From: Pempheris klunzingeri | Taxonomy: Eukaryota > Chordata > Actinopteri > Acropomatiformes > Pempheridae | Length of the DNA: 64,000 nucleotides | Assembly: GCF_042242105.1 (NCBI RefSeq) | Contig: NC_092032.1 | Span: 10,822,415-10,886,414, forward strand | Direction: 5' to 3' | Shown here: positions 46,813 through 57,670 of the stretch, in pieces | How the letters are laid out: every line of letters begins with the position of its first letter | Position numbering within the stretch: position 1 is the first letter of the stretch | Notes under the pieces: model-generated | Seen by the model: the letters and a program-made list of their open reading frames with translations, nothing else | Databases searched by the model: none | What the model was told of the DNA's origin: nothing | Position numbers and translations under genes: made by a program

Positions 46813-49559
46813 TACACAATGCACTCCCCCCCTCAAAGCGGATTTGTTTTCAAATCTTCACATTGTCACAGAAAACTCCCCTCAGGAAAAATTTTTTTGC
46901 AGCTAACAATAGTCAGATCTTATTGTTGCCTTTATAAGGACATAGAGTTCAAGCTGTTTGGTTGAGCACTAACTGTATGACTCAGACAATTTTGATCAAT
47001 TGAGTTCCTGACATGAGTTTTCTTTGCTGCCTTGATCTTGAATTTCTAAGTTTGTACTACTGATATGCTCTGACTAAAGGAGAATGTGTTGACAAGGCAA
47101 CAAAATGGCATGCTAGTAGAGAAATTAGTGTAATAAAAACAAAGTTCATTCGAAGAGAGGTTAACACATTAGTGTAACAGAACAGGACAGTCACAGTTAA
47201 ACAGGAAATTACATTTAATAATACCATTATTAAAGAAAGGAGCACACTTACCAATGAGATCGAGCAAATAGTGTTAATATCATTGCTTTTTGTTCACAAA
47301 AAAAACTAGACTCAAACTAAACCTTTGAAAATGATGACTATGATGAAATGCATTAGTCGACATTTTCTGTCACTGAATAAAAACTAAACAATTATGTGAA
47401 AGACGGACCAATGGACAAATTAACTAATTAATGCAAAGTCTCATTCAGCTGACCCAAACTAACAAATGCTTAGAAGTTGATTCAGCCGTTTGACCTGTTA
47501 TGCCATCGTTGACAAGAAGTATCTTCAGCAACGGTTACAGTTATAGGAAGAAACAGATTTATGGACTAAATTCATCCATAATTCACTGAGAATCAGGCAA
47601 CAAAACAGCAACCTGTGAACCATGCAGGTTAGCATGCTGACATTAATAAAAAGAGAAACTTTATCAACTGCTAACGTTGCTATCAGTCAGCTGTCTTTTG
47701 TGTTGCTGTCAGATTAATATCATGTCTGTCATCCATATAAAACTTCCTTTAGATGTTGAGCAAATGAATGAGTCCCTCAGGAAGCCTGGTGAGCAGGAAC
47801 GACAGAGAGAGAGAGCAGGTCTGTTCAGATATCCAGAGGTTGGAAATGATGGGTTTAACTGAAGAGTGTCAGTCTGTTGTGTTCCTGCAGATCAGAGTAA
47901 CATGGACACTTTGTATGGAAACAAGTAAGCAGTGCCTTTTTTCACCAACCTCGCAAAAGACACGCCATCACCTGTAACCATGAGGCCACCCTACGCGGCA
48001 AACATGGCAGCAACTCACATCAAAACGCTTACAAGACTTAAATGTCTTCAGTTTAGACTAAAACCAATACATACATTCATCAAAAGGCTCAGACTAACAC
48101 TGAATCAAAATCAGCTGCCAAAATCAACACTGCTAGCAAAGGCCAGTGGGCAGTGTGAGCGCTCGCATGCACGCTCATACATGTGCACAGGAAGCCATAT
48201 CTGCTGATGTTATGATTGGCTTTAGCTCATTTCTCTGTGATTGAGCAGCAGAAAGTTCTTGTGCAGCACCAAAATCAGCAACAAATGAATCAGTCAGTTT
48301 ACTATGTTTGTGTCCATCTCGCATAGTCAGCAATGACATATCAGATTGGCCACACTGGATTTAGACAAGTACACCACTTACAATTACGGCAGTCCAGATT
48401 TCATGTTTTTCCTCCAGTAAATGTCAATACAACCTCTTTCTAAGGAATGAAACCTAAAACACTGTGTGGTTTCACCAAAAATTAGCTGCCAGCTGCAACT
48501 TCTCTGACTCTGATGCCTGACATTTTTCAGACCACGAGAGCTATTTTGGTATTAAAGCTCTGCACGACAATTTTACAATATGATCGTTTACTGGGCATGT
48601 AGAAATCTATATCGATGGTTGTGTGTAACTCTGAATATGCCTTGAAATGAGCAATGCGTTCATTTAGATCATCTCTATTTATTATATCCTGGTATTCTGT
48701 ACATGTCATTGCATCCTACAGGCATGTCAAAGGCTATAAATCAACAATCCTAAAGAAAGACCCTTTACTGAGAGCTAGTGTCCTGGATATGTCATAGAAA
48801 GATGGACCATATTGCTCATGTTTCCTCCGTCTGCTGACAAAGAAAATACCTGGGAAAATCATTTCTGGTTTGCTTTATGTGCCTGTGTTGCCATTAAGCT
48901 TATAGCAAACTGAGAGACAAACTACACAGTTATACTTGATACCTCCATAAAGCCACCACACAACCAGTAAGTCTCTCTTCCCTCTGCCCTTCTAGTATGA
49001 TATGCTTTGAAATGCTATTTCAGAATGTTCTGAGTTGCAGCCAAGTATGTAGTATCTGCGCTAACTGGATTGGACAAAGTGGACTATAAATTTGACCTAA
49101 ATACATGAGAGGCTCGGAAAGCTGTGCAGATGTTTCGACGGGCCGTTACTGGTAACTCACAGTTAGTGTGGGGGAAAACTAAATCGCTCCAACACAATGG
49201 AGACGGCAGCAGCTTCCTTTCACCTATTAGCAAGGTGCTTCACAAGAACGACATAACATGTCTGGAGCTACAATGCTACCTCACCACACCAGGGCCAAGG
49301 CAAGAAAATGATCCCTCAGCCTATTTCTGCACGCTCCGTTTTAGAGGAACAGAAACAATCTGCTGCTTTGATCTCGCCTTCAACATCTTACTGGGAGCTG
49401 GAGTTAGTGAGGTGGATTCAGGTGGTTTGCAGTGAGCAGGGAACGTCCACCTGCTGAAGGGCAGGAGGAGGCCACATGATCAACAGATAACCTTCTGACA
49501 TCACAAGGGGAGCCAAATCTAAACAGGGTGTTTTTACGCACGTTTACTGAAATTGGAGC

Positions 49560-49681
49560 AGGAGAAAAGGACAGAGGGTGGTCTTTTCTCAGAGTTTGCC
49601 GGTCTCTAGACACACCGGGGACACATATTTATGTTGAAAAGATATTAAAATGTGAATTGTGTATAATATGGGACCTTTAAG
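49560..49681. repeat. probable dispersed repeat fragment
   Basis: The tail CACACCGGGGACACATATTT, then TGAAAAGATATTAAAATGTG and AATATGGGACCTTTAA, resembles the end of a repeat common in fish. The upstream boundary is unclear; related material may extend left to about 49100. Confidence 0.4.
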
Positions 49682-49689
49682 CAATCAAA

Positions 49690-52600
49690 AAAATACTGTA
49701 CCTTAAAGCTGCAGGAAACAGAAATCTGGAAAAGGCAACAAAAGGCAGAATTTGAAAAATGCAGCTCTCTTCTCTTCAGTCACTGTCATAACACCCTTCC
49801 ACCAGACATATGCACACGCTTCACACACACAGGAAAATGCTTCAACCATCCCAACTGTGATTGTGATCTCAATGCTGTTACACTGTATAGTGGCACAATA
49901 TGAGATGTACCGTCCTGTTTTCTTTGCAAACGTGTAGACAAGTAAAGCCCTTTGAAATGATATACTGTGAACTGGAATTATCCGCAGCCTTTGGTTACGG
50001 GAAGCAGAAGGTTAAACTGTTAGATTGTGACTCTATGATTGTGATGTAACGTTACATAAACAAGAACCTGAATTAGTCGTAGCCTTTGGCTAATGTTACA
50101 CTTGGCAGGAGGCTAAACAATTAGCTACAATCAACATCACCATTCATTACCTTCATAGTAAGTCATTGTAGGAGGGCTTATCATACATCCATCACACAAC
50201 CCAATGAGTGACAACGAAGTTACCAGCTTCATCACTCTCTCCTTCTTGGAAACGCATGTTATAAACTCATGTTTTATTGCATTTATTGCCTGCCTTTCTG
50301 ATTGATAATTCCATCTTCCTTTGTTTGGGGTGCTTGGAAGTGTAGACAGTTGTTCCCACGTTGGAATCACAGCTTTTTCAGCACTATTCTCACCACTGAA
50401 TCAGACATCTTAAAGGACATGCACATACATTTGTGTTTGTAGATCAGCCACTAGGAACACTCTCTCTCTGAGAGAACCTGTTCTGAAGCCTGAAAACAGA
50501 GCCAGGAGGAGGTGCAGAAGTCTACTTTTCTGTCAGACCACACAATTTACAACATGCTGATAGGTTATTATGGATTTTTTGCCCAGTTACACCAAAAATG
50601 CACTGCCTACTGAAGCTTTAATGGCACCCAAAGATACATACTGTACAGTATCCGGTCATATGAACCCACATTGTGCCTCACATCTAATTCCCGTTTGTTA
50701 GTTTACTGTTTTTGGATATTTTGCATAGCTTCCCCTTGTTTTAGCAGATGACAGGTGTTATATAACATGTTTGAAGCTCAGGCCTTATTGCCTTAGGGGG
50801 TCATGGGAGAGGAAGTGTTTTCAAAGCGAGAGGTGAGCTCAGTATTGACATTAGGATATCCGTACATATGGCCTCAGCTGTGTCCAGCCCCTTCTCAGAG
50901 TTTGTTCGCTGTGGCAGTCACAGCAGGTGGAGCGACCTTCACTGACCTCGGGGACGAGACAGGACGATACATTAGAGCTACAGCGACATTAATCTGTGTC
51001 AGGTCCTGCAAGGACGGATGCAGGAATGCACACACTCAGACACACGCTAAATGCCTTACTTGTAGTCCATAATTTTCAGTGTCTCATATTGTATCAACTG
51101 ACTTTTCACAACATCACAATCAGTTATTCTGAAACTGCTCAGTATCTCCTCAGTGAAACAAAACTGAACACCACCTGTCAGTTCTGCACTTTCCATGCAG
51201 ACACAGAAGTACGTAAAAAGTTGGAAAAACAATTCCTCCGCTCACCTCAGATCTCCACTGTGAACACTGTGGTTAATTTACATGGTAATGGCAAACCTAT
51301 CATACACAGAAAATTCATTAACACAATAAAAAAAAAAACTGAGTGCGTGTTTCACTTGGCCACATCTGGCCAATTGAGCAGAGATTTATAATGCAGCAGG
51401 TTCGCTCCAAACGGCGTTGAGTATCATCTCTCCTGCGCAGCAGTGTTTATGTAGGCCGAGTTTAAATATTTGAGGAGCACATGTGGGGATGAATGGTGGC
51501 ACTGGATTTCATCATAAAGCTGTGAAGGGCAAGCCAGTGGGGGGTCATTTTAACAGTAGTGTCAACATCATGAGATCCCACCTCTGTCGACTCAGCAAAC
51601 AGTATATCGCGGACACCCTGAAAGGCAGTGACGGCCGCTTTCTGGAAATGCCCGGTGGTTTTCTCAGAACGACGTTGATGGTGCCAACACGCTGTGGACA
51701 TCTTGCCCTGTTGATTCTGCGTGGTGTGTCCAAAGTAACCGCAATTGGGGATTGATGCGACACAAATGCTCATAGGACAATGGCAACAAAACTGCTGTTG
51801 ACACTATACAAAGAGCAAAACAGCTGCTGCTCCGCTCACTGAGGTAGTCCATCTTGCCATGCCATTCCTATGTCTAAAGTATCCTTACGTAATGCAGCAG
51901 GAACAAATGAAGCTCATTATCTTCTCCAACATCTTTTCCATTTGTCTTGACCAGTTAGAGGGCAAGAGGAATTGTCTGCTATTGGTTTTGCAGATGTGAT
52001 GGAGAATATTCGATGATGCATCACTAAAACATTGTTCCTTTTTCTCGATTGCTTCACTGTTCCTCTGGTTTATATCACAGTTTCCCCTCCAACCATGACA
52101 TCCTCTAGAGTATCCCATCTTTCACCAAATCTTCCGCTACCCGTGCAGCTTGCAGCTTCTGCCTGCAAGAAGTGCCTGTGGAAGTTTCCATGCTCCCTCT
52201 CACTCAGTGGCCGGGGCAAGAGCCACATCAAGCGGGGTAAGGCTGTCAGCTACTGGTGCGTGGGTTTCTGTTTACCCAGCCTGCCTGTCTGTGGACATCC
52301 AACACAGATCATCACCCTACTGTCCAATTGACTTGCTCAATTGCAACAAGAATTTCAATCCCTTCTCTGAAAGAATGATTCTTACACTGATGAGAAAGAA
52401 ATTAGCTATCTTCGTCATTTTAGAGGTTGTAATCATGTTTGTTGAAAAGAGAATTGTGGTTTCAGTCAGAGAAAGCCAGGGGTCTTGTAGTAAGTCTTTT
52501 TCCACATGCTGTTTGCTATTTTTCTTTTACTTGTCAAAGACACGTCATTTTCTTCTACTTTAAGGCTGTGCAGGTCCAATTTTGAGCAGCTCCACTCGCA

Positions 52601-55600
52601 TTGCAGATGGCCATTCAGCATCTTGCAGCACAGTGACTGTCCAAATCATTTCAACTTTGGTTTTGTACTAAGCTCCTCCGTTTTTGCTTACATCACCATG
52701 CATATTTCCATCTATCACTCCGAAACCTCCACACCGCACTGGTACCGCAAGCCTCCATCTTTCTCTGCCTCTCAACCCTCTGTTTGTCTGTCTGAGGGCA
52801 TGCACGTCTGCTGGGGGTTTCCATGCAACACCCCCTTTCCCAAAGTAGACACCTGCACTACCCCACCCATCGCCTCTGACGTAGACGCTCCCTACTGGGA
52901 AAAGTAATAGGCAAGAACTGTGTTCTGACAAGAGGGAGTTAAAGGGAGAAAGAGAGTTAAAGAAATAGAGGGAGTCTGTGACGACTTGAGAGTAACCCCA
53001 ACCCGAGTCCATTTTGTTTATTTGAGTGGGAGCGAAGAAACTGCATACAACTCCGTGTTAGTGGTCTGACCTGACGCCAGTCACCTTCTCTAATGTACAC
53101 CAGGGGGGTTTAAAGACACTCTAAATGGGAATACAAATAATCCACCAGTCGAACTACGTGTTACAGTACAACAGATGCTTTGGTACAGAGTTGACTCAAC
53201 TCTAATGCCACATCATCTAGGACGTCAGCGACTGCATGGTTCCTCAGCATTCATGCAGTAGCATTCATGGCAGGGCCTTAGACCTGACTGGGTGAGCCTT
53301 ATGTGGGTACAGATGGGCAACGTTCAGAGGGCTGTTGAAGTTTTTATGCATGTATGTGGAAGCTGCCAAACTCTGCTCCACCACACAACCATGACAAGGC
53401 CATTAAAGGCATCAGGTACGCTTCAAACAATGTGCTAGCTGGAACAGATCCAAGTCTAATTCATTGTAATTTATGTACTTTTTGTTTTCAGATTTAATGA
53501 GAGGATAAGCCCCTCGAGCTGCACCATCTTGTTTGTTCAAGGGGGTCCTTGGGCACAAAACATGGAAGTTGACAAACATTTAAACAAAGAATTAATACAT
53601 GAATAATAGTAATGTTAATAAATTAAACCCAATGACACAATGAATCAACCCAGCAACATCAATAAGGACATACACATAAGGATTTATACAGCCATATACA
53701 GCTTACTGATGCAGCTTTCCTGTGGCTGCCCTCATCTTTTCTGTTGCAGTAGATCTGGCCCGCCACATTTTCCCTATTCAATCATGTTCAAACTCAAAGT
53801 AGACTCAGTGTCATCACCCACAGTGAAAGCAAACCTATTAAATTAAAAATCGTTTAAATAATTGGGCTCCAAAAATACTTGACAGAGGTTTTCCTTGACT
53901 GATCTCAGTTCTGCACATTGTAGATGTGGATCAAACTTCTTTCGGCAGGTAAATCAATATGATTTATGGCTCATCAGGGAAACTGACGTGTTTCTCCAAA
54001 TTGTCTCACAGTTCTGGATTTGGTAGAACTGGTGCAGCCCATGATGATATTAATAAAAGCAAACATTAATTAAAAATATTGGAAACATGTCCTTTAAATG
54101 TCTGCGAATTTGTCAAACATGTCAGCAGCCTTTATAAACAGTTCACCCACTGTTTAGAGCAATTCGTATACTTTGTTGCATGTGTCTCAGCAAGTGTTCA
54201 GGACTGTTAATAAGCTGACAGCTTCCTCTAATATTACATGACACTGACTCTGCAACAAAGTAAAAAAAATCACCATTGTTGTAAAGTCTGAGTGAGGAGA
54301 ACTTTGTCAAGTTATTGTGAACCACCTGGATTTTAAACAGCAGAATAGCGAGATGTCAGGATCAATCATGTAAACAATACACGACCATGTCCAGCGCTAG
54401 CTAGTTTATTTTGTGAGCTGGCTGAATCGCTCTTGGCTAGACTGCAGCTCTAATAGATAGCAGTCCACACAAAAATCAGTTTATACAAAGGACGGATCTG
54501 TTTAAATGACAAAGTCATACTCAAATGACAGAGAGTAGTAGTTTCCTTAAGAAAAAAAAGTTAGGGAGGCTTAGGGAGTATGCCCCCTCTTTCTGAGATA
54601 TGGGGCGAATAGTATTCTACCTGTTATTCACAGAGGTGAGCCTAGTTTAAAGAAACACTGACTCCTAGTGGGGACAAACATGTATCTCTACTTCTTTACT
54701 TTATATTTGTCACAGAAAAGTGCATTTTCAAGCTTTCATTTAATGGCAGAAGCTAAATTAGTTTTCATTTCCTATTTGAAGTTATAAATTGTATATTGCC
54801 AATGATAACTATTAATCTCAAAAACAGTGTAAGACCCAGCCATTATGTTTTAATAGGATTTGGTTCATATGACCGCATGCTAGTGTATTGTGTCACTGTT
54901 CAGATAGTGTTTCTGTAGAGGAATAGTATCACGGCTCCCCCTCACAGTCTTCAGTGAATGATCTGTTGTGGTATAACATATTTAAGACTGTCAACAGTGT
55001 TTAATGAGGCAGAAAAGGGCCTAAAATGCAAATCTCTAACTTTGTCTCTAAATACAGTAGATTTTATACATATGCACTTCATGATTTTGACACTCGTCCC
55101 TTAAAAATTACGCCTGCGTGATATAACCTTGTACCAAATATGATGTCACTTTGGTTGCCATTTGCAAGGGTATGATTTTCCAGAGGGAACACACTAGTAT
55201 GAGCTTATGGTCCTCTGACAGCTTGGCTCACATGTGGGTTTCACACGTGTGAGGCATTTCTTTGACAGCCACTCTCGGCAGCCCTCTGGACTCTGAAAAC
55301 AAAGGCCAGACTTTGCTGAAAGGTCTAGCATGTTTCTGTTTTAAGTGATTCTCAGCTCACGTGAGGAGGAGTTTAAATTAAATCTAAGCATATGTTAAAT
55401 GTCAAGGCTGGCCTGAAGGTTCGGACTGGGTAAACAAATTACTGTACATGCTGACTTACATCCAGACCCTGGGAAGTGTGATTAGCAGTCTTCCCTATGA
55501 AATCCTAAACATTTATGATATTTAGCCTATTAAATGATGCTGAATTGTGAATTCCTAATGCCATTCTCAATTACATTTGACTGCCAGGAGACACTGCAGA

Positions 55601-55820
55601 TTGTTTGCAAGCAGTTTAATTTCAGACAGATGGTGGATATGATCTGTTGAGAGACTGGAAAAACATTCAGTCATCTATTGTTGCAAACATAGAGCATATG
55701 TGAAACAATTACCCATCAGGCATACAGTAAAAAGGGAAAGGAAAAGCCCTCTTTTGGAAAGCATATCAACAATATTACAAAGACGGGATATTTCCATTTA
55801 AGAAATATGGCTGATCCCAT
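49690..55820. other. gene-poor DNA
   Basis: No exon was supported. Around 51480-51760 all three minus frames and one plus frame stay open for 60-100 codons, and around 52030-52560 two plus frames do so; none shows a domain I recognise. A fragment near 50560-50620 (ACTGCCTACTGAAGCTTTAA) may be the end of another dispersed repeat. Confidence 0.45.
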
Positions 55821-55824
55821 TCTC

Positions 55825-56222
55825 TCCATGGCTGATTGTCTCATCTAGGCTTGACTATTGTAATATCCTTGTCTCTGGCATGCCTAAATCAACTATTAGC
55901 AAACGTGCACAAAATATTGCTGCAAAGATCTTAACCTGGATGAGAAAATGTGGCCATATTTTACATTTTACATTATTTCTCTGCACATGCAAGAGCTGAC
56001 TTCAAGATTCTACATCTAACTTGTAAAATATTACACAGTCTTGCTCCATCATACTTATTATCTCTATTCACTCATCATATACCTGCTAAAGCACCATGAT
56101 TAAAGTCTTGGTCTGTTGACTATTCCAGAAATAACTAAATCGTCAGTACGTGGCATGTCCCTCTACTAAGCCCCCTTTCTCTGGAATCGTCTTTCAACCC
56201 AAATTTGAGAGGCTAAGTCAGT
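55825..56222 (+). mobile_element. decayed LINE fragment, C-terminal reverse-transcriptase region
   Basis: Translation from about 55843 gives SRLDYCNILVSGMPKSTISK, then ADFKILHLTCKILHSLAPSY and LLSLFTHHIPAKAP, the hallmark post-catalytic region of CR1/L2/Rex-type fish LINEs. Frame changes and stops show it is dead. Confidence 0.8.
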
Positions 56223-56229
56223 TGACTCT

Positions 56230-56417
56230 CCCGAAAGTAAACTCAAAACACAGAGACAGAAGATCAGGAAGGCTCCAGGCCCAGATGGTGCGTCCCCCCC
56301 TCCTGTCTGAAAGTCTGCACTGACCAGCTGGCCCCCATCTTCACGCAGATCTTCAACAAATCACTGGAGCTGTGTGAAGTCCCTTCCTGCTTCAAACGCT
56401 CCACAATCATCCCCAAG

Positions 56418-56419
<2 letters not shown>
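56230..56419 (+). mobile_element. decayed LINE fragment, N-terminal reverse-transcriptase region
   Basis: Translation gives RKAPGPDG, then, after a one-base frame shift in a C run, [20 protein letters not shown] and [18 protein letters not shown]. This is the start of an RT domain and breaks off at the adjacent (TA)n tract. Confidence 0.8.

Positions 56420-56453
<34 letters not shown>
56420..56453. repeat. (TA)n microsatellite
   Basis: About 17 TA units directly abutting the LINE fragment. Confidence 0.95.
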
Positions 56454-56456
<3 letters not shown>

Positions 56457-57060
56457 TTCTTTAATGGTTGACCATTAAAGAGGATGCTGTACCTTGATAC
56501 ACCCTGCAACACTCGCCTCTTGCCTCATCTGAATGTTTCCAATCCAGCAAAGTGTCAGTTTACTGCCCTCAGTGCCAGGGAGACCAGGTGAGCTGGGATC
56601 AGTCTTTCTTTGTCAGCGCCTTGTGTGAAGGCTGTGATGTTTCCCCAAAACACATCCAGTACATCTGGAACCTGTTAATGGTCATTGCGTCCTCCAAACT
56701 CAACCTCGCCTTTTCTGGACACAGATTTGTAGTTATTCTAAAGCAACGCCAGAGACACACAGAGAACCATAGTACATAGTGAAGATTCACATAAATGCAC
56801 CACCTCTTGTTGGTGTGTGCTGTTTTGCCTCATTTGTCTCCAACTGACTGTGGTGCAGCAGCAGATCCAGAACAGCCATGACGCAACCGACCTGGACCTG
56901 CTCCTCAGGTTGTTATGTAAAGTTTGCTTGGTATTGTCGGTAGAGAACTTTCTTGTCTTATTACGGTGTCTTGTTTATACAACCAGACAAAAATGCACAC
57001 ATACAACAGATTGATATTTTTAATAGTGTGACTTAATGCATTGTCTGTTGGTATTTTACA
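56454..57060. other. sequence between the LINE fragments and the C1q-like gene
   Basis: No supported exon. A 75-codon open frame at 56552-56779 on the plus strand has a CPQC motif but no family I recognise. The 3'UTR of the C1q-like gene probably occupies the right end; an ATTAAA on the minus strand at 57023-57018 is a possible polyadenylation signal. Confidence 0.4.
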
Positions 57061-57067
57061 GCTGACT

Positions 57068-57670
57068 TCACAGAGGAAAGAGAAGAAATCCGCTAAAAGT
57101 GGTATGATCATTGGAATCATCAAAAACACCATGGCTTGCGCCAAGGTCTATGCGGACCACGTCACCCTTTTCTAGTTGAAGAGCCAATGCATTAGCCACA
57201 ATGGCATAGGCATAGCTGGTGGGGGTAGAGTAATCATCATTCAACATCAACCTCTCGTCATTGTGATAGAGTTTAGCACCAATCCAAGATGATGCACGGT
57301 TGTCTCTCAAGGTGAATCTGAAGTAGTAGACTCCTCTGACGGGGGCTGTGAAGATACCTGCATCAGAGGAGAAAATCAGAGAGGGGTCAAAACTGTCTTT
57401 TTCTCACTGTTGAATGAGTGCCATTCTAGCAAAATAGAGGGATATTTGATTAGTTTCACTAAGAAAAGCTTAATATCACATCCAGTCCTCTGTCAAGAAG
57501 TTTTATGCTCATTTGTGTGTGTGGGTGTAAGAGCTGAGTACCTGTAGTTGGGCTGTAGGCCTGGCCGATGTTGGTGAAGACTTTACTGAACTTCAGTGTG
57601 ATGTCAGTGTTGAAGGGTCCAACATGTCCTGCATCAGTAAGACTGGCTGAGAACGCCACCTTTGGGCGAT
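57068..57670 (-). CDS. C1q-like gene exons 7-8 (C1q globular domain)
   Basis: Exon 7 (57670-57542) encodes [20 protein letters not shown] to QAYSPTT; exon 8 (57357-57068) encodes [15 protein letters not shown] through SGFLLFPL and a TGA stop at 57070-57068. Conserved aromatic and glycine positions of the C1q jelly-roll (GVYYF, FSGF) are intact. Confidence 0.93.

Larger units (their letters stand above)
40010..49400. other. gene-poor DNA
   Basis: No exon was supported. Simple repeats are at 41040-41104, 41224-41260, 41479-41526 and 46791-46812. The rest is AT-rich sequence with short chance open frames. Confidence 0.5.

Noticed and set aside
56552..57014. Two plus-strand frames (75 and 65 codons), one with a CPQC motif and the other with QLTVVQQQIQNSHDATDLDL
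   Set aside because: No family recognised and no consistent splice join between them. The C1q-like gene runs on the opposite strand immediately to the right.
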